A program made the position numbers and the translations under genes. Below are positions 32,596-40,291 of a stretch of DNA of 41,325 nucleotides, piece after piece (the first letter of the stretch is position 1; each line of letters begins with the position of its first letter). The notes under the pieces are model-generated. The model had not been told where the DNA came from. It saw nothing but the letters and a program-made list of their open reading frames with translations, and did not search any database. The stretch is from Xanthobacteraceae bacterium (GTDB lineage: Bacteria; Pseudomonadota; Alphaproteobacteria; Rhizobiales; Xanthobacteraceae): NCBI GenBank assembly GCA_009694215.1, contig SHVN01000012.1, forward strand, positions 1 to 41,325, in the 5' to 3' direction.

Positions 32596-33071
32596 CGCGC
32601 CGTCTCCGCGAGAGCGGCGCCTGCCTTCTGCACCGCCCGGATGACGCGGTTGTGGATGCCGCAGCGGCACAGGTGCGGATCGAGCGCGGCGATGATTTCG
32701 GCGCGGCTGGGCTTCGGATTTTTCTCAAGCAGCGCCGCGGCCGAGACCAGGATGCCGGACAGGCAATAGCCGCACTGGCCGGCCTGCTCGTCAAGCAGTG
32801 CCTGCTGCAACGGATGCAGGCCCCCGTCCTTGGCAAGCCCCTCGACGGTGGTGACGTCGCGGCCTGCGACGGTCGAGACTTCTCGCGAGCAGGAATACTC
32901 GGGCTTGCCGTCGATCAGCACCATGCAGGCGCCGCATTGTTCGGTGCCGCAGCCGAACTTTGACCCGCGCAGGCCGAGGTATTCGCGCAGCACGGACAGC
33001 AGCGGCGCCGTTCCGTCGCATTCGACGGAGACGGGGCGGCCGTTGACGGCGAAACCGTATTTTTCCGTCAC
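32592..33071 (-). CDS. (2Fe-2S)-binding small subunit of molybdenum hydroxylase
   Basis: A 159-residue subunit with two [2Fe-2S] clusters. The N-terminal plant-ferredoxin-type cluster uses Cys41, Cys46, Cys49 and Cys61; the C-terminal helical domain uses Cys100, Cys103, Cys135 and Cys137. It passes electrons from the molybdenum centre of the partner subunit. The start is a GTG at 33071. It is translationally coupled (ATGA) to the large subunit. The pair resembles isoquinoline 1-oxidoreductase and related two-subunit enzymes that act on N-heterocycles, though aldehyde substrates are also known. Confidence 0.92.
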   Translation of the reverse strand: MTEKYGFAVNGRPVSVECDGTAPLLSVLREYLGLRGSKFGCGTEQCGACMVLIDGKPEYSCSREVSTVAGRDVTTVEGLAKDGGLHPLQQALLDEQAGQCGYCLSGILVSAAALLEKNPKPSRAEIIAALDPHLCRCGIHNRVIRAVQKAGAALAETAR

Positions 33072-33096
33072 GTCTGAACCTCGCGGATGGGCGCGC

Positions 33097-33254
33097 TTTC
33101 CCTCGCCCCGCTTGCGGGGAGAGGGTGGCGAGCGGCAAAGCCGCGAGCCGGGTGAGGGGGCCTTCCGATCCTGCTCAACCTCAACTCCCCCTCACCCGAC
33201 TGCCCTCGCTACGCTCAGGCAGTCGACCTCTCCCCGCAAGCGGGGAGGGGTGAA
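33097..33254. repeat. Long intergenic palindromic repeat, family B (copy 2)
   Basis: The arms cctcgccccgcttgcgggga and cctctccccgcaagcgggg form the outer stem, with inner gggtgaggggg and ccccctcaccc. The design matches 15829-15986. It separates the hydroxylase operon from Bug receptor 4 on the same strand. Confidence 0.78.
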
Positions 33255-33263
33255 AAGTGGATG

Positions 33264-34253
33264 TTACTGCTCGACCTTGATGCCCTTGGCGTCGATGAAC
33301 ACCGACCAGTTCTTGATCTCGTTCTCAAGCTTGGTCTTTAGCGCCGGACCGGGCGCGAAAGACGGATCGGTGTCGACCTTCAGGAGTCGTTCACGCACGG
33401 CGGGATTCGCCATCGTGTCCTGGATGGCCTTTTGGAGCTTGGCCTTGATCGGCTCCGGAGTGCCCTTCGGGACAAACAGGCCCCACCAGAATTCCAGCGC
33501 GACGTCGGCGGTCTTGACGCCGAGATCGCTCCGGAGGGTCGGTATGTCCGGCATCGATGGCGAACGTTTGTCGCTGGTCACAGCGAGGCCTTTGACGAGC
33601 TTGCCCTCGACCTGGCCCTTGGCGACCGGCAGGGAGGACACGTTCGCCGCGACGTGTCCACCGGCGACCGCAGCCGCCGCGGGTCCGCCGCCCTTGAACG
33701 GGACCGGCACGGCTTGCATCCCGGCGCCGTCGATAATGACCTCTGCCGCCAGATGCGACACGCTGCCCGGTCCGGCGTGGCCGTAATTGAACTTGGCCGG
33801 CACCGTCTTCGACCAGGCCACGAATTCCTTGAAGTTGTTGGCGGGGACGTTGTTGGCGACGGTCCATACCAGCGGCGTGCTGCCCATAGCGGCAACGGCG
33901 TCATAGTCCTTGAGCGGATCAAAGCCGGACGAATGCTTCTTATACAGCGCCTGATTGATGCCGAGCGCGTTCTCCGCCACCAGCACGGTATATCCGTCGG
34001 GCGGGGAGCTGGCGACATACTGCCAGCCGACGTAACCGCCGGCGCCGCCCTTGTTCTCGATGACGATGGTCTGGCCCAGCGCAGTCGAGAGTTCGTTCGA
34101 TATCTGTCGGAAGAAGGTGTCGGTCGCGCCGCCGGGTGGGAACGCCACGACGAACCGGACCGGGCGGTCGGGATAGGTACTTTGGGCCTGCGCGAACGGC
34201 ACGACACTCAGCAGCAGGCAGATGATCGAGCACCACCGAATGAAACGCGGCAT
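33264..34253 (-). CDS. Tripartite tricarboxylate transporter (Bug/TctC) solute receptor 4
   Basis: A 329-residue Bug-family receptor with a signal peptide likely cut after Phe-Ala-Gln-Ala near residue 23. It clearly matches the adjacent receptor 5: both have Val-Ala-Phe, Pro-Gly-Gly-Ala-Thr-Asp-Thr-Phe, Gly-Ala-Gly-Gly-Tyr and a closing Asp-Ala-Lys-Gly-Ile-Lys. They are therefore tandem duplicates that have diverged, perhaps to bind related ligands. A GGGAGAG ribosome site supports the ATG at 34253. Confidence 0.88.
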   Translation of the reverse strand: MPRFIRWCSIICLLLSVVPFAQAQSTYPDRPVRFVVAFPPGGATDTFFRQISNELSTALGQTIVIENKGGAGGYVGWQYVASSPPDGYTVLVAENALGINQALYKKHSSGFDPLKDYDAVAAMGSTPLVWTVANNVPANNFKEFVAWSKTVPAKFNYGHAGPGSVSHLAAEVIIDGAGMQAVPVPFKGGGPAAAAVAGGHVAANVSSLPVAKGQVEGKLVKGLAVTSDKRSPSMPDIPTLRSDLGVKTADVALEFWWGLFVPKGTPEPIKAKLQKAIQDTMANPAVRERLLKVDTDPSFAPGPALKTKLENEIKNWSVFIDAKGIKVEQ

Positions 34254-34357
34254 GAGGCTCTCCCTTCGCGGGTTGACCGGCGCGTCTATTCGACCACGCG
34301 CTGGCTTTTCCGTCGATAGGGTCGCCGGGCGGGCCGATGCGGCACTTTTGCTCATGC

Positions 34358-35338
34358 TCATTCCGCCTTGATGCCCTTGGCGTCGATGAACCGGGTCCAG
34401 TTCCTGATCTCGCTTTCAAGCTTTCGGTGCATGGCGGGGCCGGAGATGACGTCCGGCGTGATGTCGAGCTTGGCCAGGCGCTCGCGCACCGCGAGATTGC
34501 CCAACACCTTGGCGAACGCCTGCGAGAGCCTGGCCTTGACCGGATCGGGCAGGCCCTTCGGCCCGAAGATCGCAAACCAGAAGCGCAACTCGACGTCGGC
34601 CGCGGGCACGCCCGCCTCCTGCATGGTAGGCACGTCCGGCATGGCGGGGGAGCGGGTGGGGCTCGTCACGGCCAGCGCCTTGACCTTGCCGCTCTCAACG
34701 AGGCCCTTGACCGCCTGCACCGACGTGATGGTCATCGGCACGTGGCCTGCGATCACGTCGCCGATCGCCTGACCGCCGCCCTTGTAGGGCACGTGCACGC
34801 CGTCCATGCCGGTCTTGTCCCGAAACACCTCGAAGTTGAGATGCGAGACGCTGCCGATGCCGGCGGAGGCGTAATTTATCTTCTGCGGCACCGTCTTGGC
34901 GTGCGCGAGCAGTTCCGCCACGGTCCTGACCGGCACGCTGTTGGCGACGATCAGCGCCGACGGCGATGCGGCGAGGCCTGCGACCGCGTCGTACTGCGTG
35001 AGCGGATCGAAGTTCGACTTCGATTTCTTGTAGAGCGCCTGGCTGATCGCGACGGCGTTTTCCGCAAGCAGCAGCGTGTAGCCGTCCGGATCGGACGTGG
35101 CCACGTGGTTCCAGGCGAGATAGCCGCCCGCGCCGGGCTTGTTTTCGATGACCACCGGCTGGCCGAGCGCCGCCTGCAGGTCGTTGGAAATTTGGCGGGC
35201 GAAGGTGTCGGTCGCGCCACCGGGAACGAAGGCAACGATCAGATGGATCGGCTTGTCGGGATAGCCGCTTTGCGCCGAGGCGGGCTGCGCGGCGAATGCG
35301 AGGCAGGCGATGGCAAGCGAGCGGACGAATGTGAGCAT
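34358..35338 (-). CDS. Tripartite tricarboxylate transporter (Bug/TctC) solute receptor 5
   Basis: A 326-residue Bug-family receptor, tandem paralogue of receptor 4. The signal peptide ends near residue 22 (Pro-Ala-Ser-Ala). Family motifs are Val-Ala-Phe-Val-Pro-Gly-Gly-Ala-Thr-Asp, Val-Glu-Asn-Lys-type ligand loop (Ile-Glu-Asn-Lys-Pro-Gly-Ala-Gly-Gly) and Asp-Pro-Asp-Gly-Tyr-Thr. A strong GGGAGG ribosome site precedes the ATG at 35338. It is followed by 104 bases before receptor 4, so both may be on one transcript downstream of hydrolase copy 2. Confidence 0.88.
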   Translation of the reverse strand: MLTFVRSLAIACLAFAAQPASAQSGYPDKPIHLIVAFVPGGATDTFARQISNDLQAALGQPVVIENKPGAGGYLAWNHVATSDPDGYTLLLAENAVAISQALYKKSKSNFDPLTQYDAVAGLAASPSALIVANSVPVRTVAELLAHAKTVPQKINYASAGIGSVSHLNFEVFRDKTGMDGVHVPYKGGGQAIGDVIAGHVPMTITSVQAVKGLVESGKVKALAVTSPTRSPAMPDVPTMQEAGVPAADVELRFWFAIFGPKGLPDPVKARLSQAFAKVLGNLAVRERLAKLDITPDVISGPAMHRKLESEIRNWTRFIDAKGIKAE

Positions 35339-35394
35339 GATTCCTCCCAGCAGCGGCCGCTTTGCGGCTCCGAGTGTTTTAACAAGCCCTTCCG

Positions 35395-35510
35395 CCGTCA
35401 TTCCGGCCGAGCGAAGCGAGAGCCGGAATCCATATCCCCTGTGCCGATGACTTAGACGCTGCGGGTTATGGATTCCGGGTTCCGGCCTTCGGCCGGCCCC
35501 GGAATGACCG
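35395..35510. repeat. Intergenic palindromic repeat, family D (copy 3)
   Basis: The segment cctgtgccgatgacttagac with gcgggttatggattccggg nearly repeats the copy at 27041-27193, and the ends gtcattccgg and ccggaatgac are inverted. It separates hydrolase copy 2 from Bug receptor 5. Confidence 0.78.
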
Positions 35511-35524
35511 CAGAGAGGGCGAGC

Positions 35525-36688
35525 CTACATGTTCTTCAGCAGCCAGTCGCCGATGAAGTCGACCCCGAGTTGGCGGTTGTCGACCTGGCAATGTTCGGCG
35601 CCGCCTTCCTCGGCGGTGAAGATTCTAAGCGTCTTGTTCTTCGAGCCGACGTGCTCGTAGAGTTTTTTGGCCTCCGCCAGCGGCACGACGCGGTCGTTCT
35701 CGCCATGCAGGATCAGGATCGGGCATTGGACCTTCTCGGCCACGCCTTCGAGCGTGAATTTCTTAGACCATTCCAGCGCGGTCTCGTTGTCGGGCGCGCC
35801 GGCCACCCAGCGGAACTGGAACGTCGAGGCCGAGGTCTTTCGCGGATCGGCCGGAGCGTGGCCCTTGACGAAGTCGTGGATGTTCCAGTGCATCGCGCCG
35901 AAGCAGACGCAGGCCGCGTAGCGCTTGTCGAAGGCGCAGATGCGGGGCGCGTGGTAGCCGCCGAAGCTGTAGCCCATGACGGCGACACGCTTTGGATCAA
36001 CCTCCGGCCGCGAGGCGACAAAGTCGTAGGCCGGGATGCCCGCGGCTTCATAGTCGTGACGGGTCGGGATGTTGCGAAGCCGCAGCGGCTCGGACTGCCC
36101 CGGCCCGTCGATTGCGAGCACGTTGATGCCGCGCCTGGCCAGATCGAGGCCGGCGAAGATCACGCTCATTTCCTTGGCGTTGTCCATGCCGTCGAACAGC
36201 ACCACTGTCGGGCGGCGGCCGAGGCCGCGGCCTTTGACGAACCAGGCGGGCAGGCTCTGGTTTTCGTAAGGCACCTCGACCCGCTCGATGTCGGGGTGCA
36301 GCCGCGCCATCGCGCCCTGGTAGCGGCTGAGCGCCTTGCGATACATCGCAAGCTTCTCCTCGCCCGGCGGGATGAAGCGCTCGGCGCTGTAGTAGTAGTT
36401 GCCGGCGCGCATGTACTGGTTGCCGGCGGTGATGGCATTGCCCGCGGCGTCGGCCTCGTCGCCGATCTTCGCCACGCGGTCGGCCTCCTTTGACCATTCC
36501 TCCATCCAGACCTTGTCGAGATCGGCTTCGGCGCTTCGCGCTTTCAGCCGCTGCACGATCAGGTCGATCTCGGCCATCGCCGCCGCGCCATAGGCCACCA
36601 TCCCTTTGACGATCTGGGTGGCGTTGCTCCAGCGCAAGTTGCCCGGAAACGTGACCGGCCAGTTGCCTTCGGTGGGTGTCGAAACCAT
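35525..36688 (-). CDS. Alpha/beta hydrolase with helical N-terminal domain (2,6-dihydroxypseudooxynicotine hydrolase-like), copy 2
   Basis: A 387-residue paralogue of the hydrolase at 28144-29310, sharing its layout of a helical N-terminal domain and alpha/beta-hydrolase core. The nucleophile Ser241 is in Gly-Tyr-Ser-Phe-Gly-Gly, with Gly-Glu-Asn-Asp-Arg-Val-Val-Pro and Gly-Ala-Glu-His supplying the acid and base. Shared runs such as Asp-Gly-Met-Asp-Asn-Ala-Lys-Glu-Met show common descent. It probably cleaves a C-C or ester bond of an acyl-substituted intermediate. It starts 10 bases after the stop of the amidase gene and is very likely co-transcribed with it. Confidence 0.83.
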   Translation of the reverse strand: MVSTPTEGNWPVTFPGNLRWSNATQIVKGMVAYGAAAMAEIDLIVQRLKARSAEADLDKVWMEEWSKEADRVAKIGDEADAAGNAITAGNQYMRAGNYYYSAERFIPPGEEKLAMYRKALSRYQGAMARLHPDIERVEVPYENQSLPAWFVKGRGLGRRPTVVLFDGMDNAKEMSVIFAGLDLARRGINVLAIDGPGQSEPLRLRNIPTRHDYEAAGIPAYDFVASRPEVDPKRVAVMGYSFGGYHAPRICAFDKRYAACVCFGAMHWNIHDFVKGHAPADPRKTSASTFQFRWVAGAPDNETALEWSKKFTLEGVAEKVQCPILILHGENDRVVPLAEAKKLYEHVGSKNKTLRIFTAEEGGAEHCQVDNRQLGVDFIGDWLLKNM

Positions 36689-36698
36689 TGTGTCCCCA

Positions 36699-38015
36699 TT
36701 ACGTCAGTTTTTCGAAGGCCCATTGCGCGCAGGCGAACAGTTTTCTGTCGTCATGGCGCTTGGCGATGAGTTGCGCGCCGATCGGCATCCCGGCCGGACC
36801 TTTGAAAACGGGGATTGAGAGTGCCGGAACGTGCAGCGTGGTCCAAATCTGGTAAAGCGGCACTCCGGCAAAGGCCGGCATGCCGACCGGCGCTTCGCCG
36901 AAGGCCGCCGGCGTCAGCAGCACGTCGATGCCGCCCATGAGCGCGTCGAGGCGTCTCCGGCATTCGTCCGCAAGCCGCTTGGCCTCGACGTAGCGATCGA
37001 AGCGGCCGGCGATGCCGTCCTGCAGCCGGCCGCCGCGCAGCGTATCGCTGATCTCGTTCCAGTGGTTCTCGATTTCGAAGGTGAAGGTGCGGGCAAACTC
37101 GAAACTGGAGATCGAGCGGTGGGCGTCGTTGAGCAGCTCGAATTCGGCGGGCAGGGTGAATTCGGTGACGCGGGCGCCGGCGCGGGCGAGTCGATGAGCG
37201 GCGTCCTCGACCAGGGTGCGGGTCACCGGCTCGAACTCGTTCCAGAGGTGACTGCGGCAGAGCGCGAAGTGCGGGCGCGCGATCTTCGGAACCGGCTCGG
37301 GCGGAATGCCGAGCAGTACGTCGCGGTAGAGCGCGATGTCGGGGACCGAGCGCGCGAGAATACCGAGCGTGTCGAGCGAGCCGGAAGCCTCCATGACACC
37401 GTGCATGCGATGCTCGCCGAAGGTGGGGCGATAGCCGAACACGCCGCAGAACGAGGCCGGGCGGATGGTCGAGCCGGTGGTCTGGGTGCCGATGGCGATC
37501 GGCACCATGAAGTCGGCGACCGCGGCGGCCGAGCCGCTCGACGAGCCTGCCGGCGTCCGGCTGAGGTCGAGCGGATTGCGGGTCGGGCCGGGATGCAGGT
37601 TGGCGAACTCGGTGGTGACGGTCTTGCCCAGCAGCACGCCGCCGGCCTTGCGGGAGAGCGCGACGCAGGCCGCATCGCGCTCCGGCTGGCGGCCCTTGTG
37701 AATGGGCGTGCCCCATTCGGTCGGCATATCGAAAGTGTCGACGATGTCCTTGACCCCGAACGGCACGCCCGCGAGCGGGCCGCCTTTGCCCCTCGTGTCG
37801 AACGCGCGCGCAGCGGCAATCGCGGCTTCGGGGTCGATATATGCCCAGGCATGGACCTCGGCTTCGCGCGCGGCGATGCGGTCGAGGCAGGCGCGGATGA
37901 CCGCCTCGCAGGTGGCGCAGCCCTGTCCGACGCTGGCGACGATCTCGGTCGCGGTCAGTTGGTTGAGAGGTTTGATAGGACGCCCCTTGCTGCGAAGGGC
38001 GCCATTGAACCACAC
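36699..38015 (-). CDS. Amidase signature family hydrolase
   Basis: A 438-residue amidase with the Ser-cisSer-Lys triad: Lys89 in Gly-Val-Lys-Asp, a serine of the Ser-Ser-Ser triplet at 158-160 and nucleophile Ser182 in Thr-Thr-Gly-Ser-Thr-Ile-Arg-Pro-Ala. It hydrolyses an amide to acid and ammonia, or acts on a related C-N bond. The start is a GTG at 38015; no better internal start is evident. It leads a unit with hydrolase copy 2. Its 5' end lies only 31 bases from the divergent Rid gene, so the two promoters must overlap coding sequence or each other. Confidence 0.88.
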   Translation of the reverse strand: MWFNGALRSKGRPIKPLNQLTATEIVASVGQGCATCEAVIRACLDRIAAREAEVHAWAYIDPEAAIAAARAFDTRGKGGPLAGVPFGVKDIVDTFDMPTEWGTPIHKGRQPERDAACVALSRKAGGVLLGKTVTTEFANLHPGPTRNPLDLSRTPAGSSSGSAAAVADFMVPIAIGTQTTGSTIRPASFCGVFGYRPTFGEHRMHGVMEASGSLDTLGILARSVPDIALYRDVLLGIPPEPVPKIARPHFALCRSHLWNEFEPVTRTLVEDAAHRLARAGARVTEFTLPAEFELLNDAHRSISSFEFARTFTFEIENHWNEISDTLRGGRLQDGIAGRFDRYVEAKRLADECRRRLDALMGGIDVLLTPAAFGEAPVGMPAFAGVPLYQIWTTLHVPALSIPVFKGPAGMPIGAQLIAKRHDDRKLFACAQWAFEKLT

Positions 38016-38046
38016 TCACGCATCAGTGCCATAGAGCGAGGACGCC

Positions 38047-38442
38047 ATGCCCAAGAAGCAAATCAGCTCGGAAAAGATCAGCAAGCCCAACGGCCACTTT
38101 TCCCAGGCGACCGTGATCGAGGCGCGCGGGCGGATTGTCTTCATCTCCGGCATGACCTCGCGCCGGCCGGACGGCACGATCGCCGGTATCGGCGACATCG
38201 AGGCGCAGACGCATCAGGTTTGCCAGAACGTGAAGGCTGCGGTCGAGGCCGCGGGCGGGACGATGGACGACATCTGCCGCGTCGATGTGTACGTGCGCAA
38301 CATGGAGCACTTCGAGAAGATCCACAAAGTGCGGCGTGAGTATTTCAAGGCGCCCGCGCCAGCCTCGACCATGGTCGAGATCACCAAGATGACCTCGCCA
38401 GAGTACCTGATCGAGATCAATGCGATCGCGGTGGTGGATTAG
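38047..38442 (+). CDS. Rid family (YjgF/YER057c/UK114) protein 2
   Basis: A 131-residue Rid-family protein. The C-terminal motif that carries the catalytic arginine in RidA reads Val-Glu-Ile-Thr-Lys-Met, so Lys114 takes that place. It is therefore unlikely to be a standard imine deaminase and belongs with the Rid groups of uncertain chemistry often found in catabolic clusters. It is divergent from the amidase and lies upstream of an acyl-CoA dehydrogenase on the same strand, with 70 bases between. Confidence 0.83.
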   Translation: MPKKQISSEKISKPNGHFSQATVIEARGRIVFISGMTSRRPDGTIAGIGDIEAQTHQVCQNVKAAVEAAGGTMDDICRVDVYVRNMEHFEKIHKVRREYFKAPAPASTMVEITKMTSPEYLIEINAIAVVD

Positions 38443-38512
38443 CGGGCGGCGATGCTGTGCTGTTGCCGTCGACCTAAGCTGTCGGCAAATCGATGGGACG
38501 GGCGGGAAACGA

Positions 38513-39679
38513 ATGGATTTTTCATTGTCGGCCGAGCAGGAGGCGATGCGCGACGCCGTCGGCAAGGTTTGCACGCGCTTTGGCGACGACTACTGGCTCG
38601 CCAAGGACCGCGACGGCGGGTTTCCGGACGATTTTCATCGGGCATTTGCGGAGGCAGGCTGGCTCGGCGTCTGCGTGCCGCAGGAGTACGGCGGCGCGGG
38701 GCTCGGCGTTACCGAGGCCGTGCTGCTGATGCAGACCATCGCCGAGTCGGGCGCGGGCCTGTCGGGTGCCTCCGCTCTGCACATGAATATCTTTGGGCTG
38801 AACCCGGTCGTGGTGTTTGGCAGCGACGAGCAGAAGAGGCGAATGCTGCCGCCGCTGGTCGCGGGCAAGGACAAGGCCTGCTTCGCGGTCACCGAGCCGA
38901 ACGTCGGCCTCGACACGTTAAAACTTAGAACAAAGGCCGTGCTCACGGGTGAGCATTACATGCTCACGGGCCAGAAGATCTGGATCTCGACCGCGCAGGT
39001 CGCGAACAAGATGCTCATCCTTGCCCGCACCACGCCGCTCGAACAGGTCGAGCGCCGCACCGAGGGTCTGAGCCTTTTCTACACCGACCTCGACCGCCGC
39101 TATGTCGATGTCCGCGAAATCCCGAAGATGGGACGCAGCGCCGTCGACTCCAACGAGCTGTTCATCGATGCGCTGCCGGTGCCGGTCGCCGACCGGATCG
39201 GCGAGGAGGGCAGGGGCTTCGAATACATCCTGCACGGAATGAACCCCGAGCGCATCCTGATCGGCGCCGAAGGCATCGGGCTCGGCCGCGCGGCGCTGCG
39301 CAAGGCCGCCTCCTATGCAAAGGAGCGCATCGTGTTCGACCGGCCGATCGGCGAGAACCAGGCGATCCAGCATCCGCTCGCCGCCTGCTGGATGGCGCTC
39401 GAAGCCGCCAATCTGATGGCGTTCAAGGCGGCATCGCTTTACGACGCGGAAGCGCCTTGCGGCATCGAGGCCAATGCCACGAAATATCTCGCGGGCGAAG
39501 CGTGCTTCAAAGCCTGCGAGACCGCGCTGATGACCCACGGCGGCATGGGCTATGCGAAGGAATTCCATGTCGAGCGATATTTGCGCGAGTCGCTGATCGT
39601 GCGGATTGCGCCGATCACGCCGCATCTCATTCTGAGCTTCATCGCCGAGAAGGCGCTGGGCCTGCCAAAATCCTACTAG
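38513..39679 (+). CDS. Acyl-CoA dehydrogenase (isovaleryl-CoA-dehydrogenase-like active site)
   Basis: A 388-residue FAD enzyme introducing an alpha,beta double bond into an acyl-CoA. The flavin loop is Thr-Glu-Pro-Asn-Val-Gly-Leu-Asp. The medium-chain-type Tyr-Glu-Gly-Thr motif is replaced by Ile-Ala-Pro-Ile-Thr (365-369), but Glu246 in Asn-Pro-Glu-Arg-Ile-Leu aligns by eye with the catalytic glutamate of isovaleryl-CoA dehydrogenase, so it is probably active. The start at 38513 follows GGCGGGAAA. Its TAG stop coincides with the CTAG at the left end of an IS5-like remnant; the protein end (Gly-Leu-Pro-Lys-Ser-Tyr) looks native. Confidence 0.88.
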   Translation: MDFSLSAEQEAMRDAVGKVCTRFGDDYWLAKDRDGGFPDDFHRAFAEAGWLGVCVPQEYGGAGLGVTEAVLLMQTIAESGAGLSGASALHMNIFGLNPVVVFGSDEQKRRMLPPLVAGKDKACFAVTEPNVGLDTLKLRTKAVLTGEHYMLTGQKIWISTAQVANKMLILARTTPLEQVERRTEGLSLFYTDLDRRYVDVREIPKMGRSAVDSNELFIDALPVPVADRIGEEGRGFEYILHGMNPERILIGAEGIGLGRAALRKAASYAKERIVFDRPIGENQAIQHPLAACWMALEAANLMAFKAASLYDAEAPCGIEANATKYLAGEACFKACETALMTHGGMGYAKEFHVERYLRESLIVRIAPITPHLILSFIAEKALGLPKSY

Positions 39680-39759
39680 GGCGTGGACTCATCGGCGCGC
39701 AGCCATGGCTTGATGGATGCAAGTTGGATGAAGGCCAGATAGTTGCCGAGTATTTCGCC
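39676..39759 (-). pseudogene. C-terminal fragment of an IS5-family transposase
   Basis: The minus-strand frame encodes 27 residues containing Tyr-Leu-Ala-Phe-Ile-Gln-Leu-Ala-Ser-Ile and Trp-Leu-Arg-Ala-Asp-Glu-Ser, the kind of ending common to IS5-family DDE transposases. It is closed upstream by an in-frame TAA, and no catalytic domain remains. The stop codon falls in the terminal CTAG, as in many elements whose transposase ends inside the inverted repeat. Family identity is from memory of typical sequences. Confidence 0.55.
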
Positions 39760-39788
39760 TTACGATCCAAAGCAACCATTGATACCGT

Positions 39789-40195
39789 TCAGTTAAAGCG
39801 CGCCTGGGCGGTCTTACCGTTTGGTAGTGTGATTTGCACCACGCCCTTCGGCGCGGCAGGCAGTTGGCCGCTGATCTTGCCTGTCAGGCGCGATTCTCCG
39901 GCGGTTTCAAGAACGATCCGCTGGCTCTTGCCGTCGATAACCAGGATCGCCAGACTCTTATAACCTGCCGAGGGAACCGTCTTGTTGTCGTGATTGGCCA
40001 GGTAGACGTCGACCACGCCGGCCTTGGTCACCATTTCGATGTGAAATTCGCCCGCGTCGACGGCTTGCCACCATGCTGGCTGAGGACGTCACTCGCCGAG
40101 CCGTCAGTCGTCAACAAAAGAACTATCAATAGCGCGGCTGGAATCCTAGACAGATTGCGACAAAGTAATGCCGGTTTGGGTAAATCAATGCCCAT
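39789..40195 (-). pseudogene. Frameshifted small periplasmic protein gene inside the IS remnant
   Basis: An ATG at 40195 opens a frame with a positively charged start and a hydrophobic core (Ala-Ala-Leu-Leu-Ile-Val-Leu-Leu-Leu) like a signal peptide, then Gln-His-Gly-Gly. From about 40062-40072 the coherent reading moves to another frame. That frame runs Val-Asp-Ala-Gly-Glu-Phe-His-Ile-Glu-Met-Val and ends at 39789 with a beta-rich domain (Ile-Leu-Val-Ile-Asp-Gly-Lys-Ser-Gln-Arg-Ile). One missing base would join the halves into about 134 residues. The function is unknown. Without frameshift the second part alone could start at ATG 40034 (81 residues). Confidence 0.6.
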
Positions 40196-40291
40196 TCCTG
40201 GTACAGAGCCGACCTGCCCGCATATCCGCTATCGGGGCAAAAAACAGACATCGAGTGGTCACTCAGTAAACCCGATTTATGACTACACGCC

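Noticed and set aside
39676-39680. Truncation of the acyl-CoA dehydrogenase by the IS insertion
   Set aside because: The protein ends in the usual Gly-Leu-Pro-x-Ser-Tyr and keeps normal length, so the insertion is at the native stop and removed nothing.
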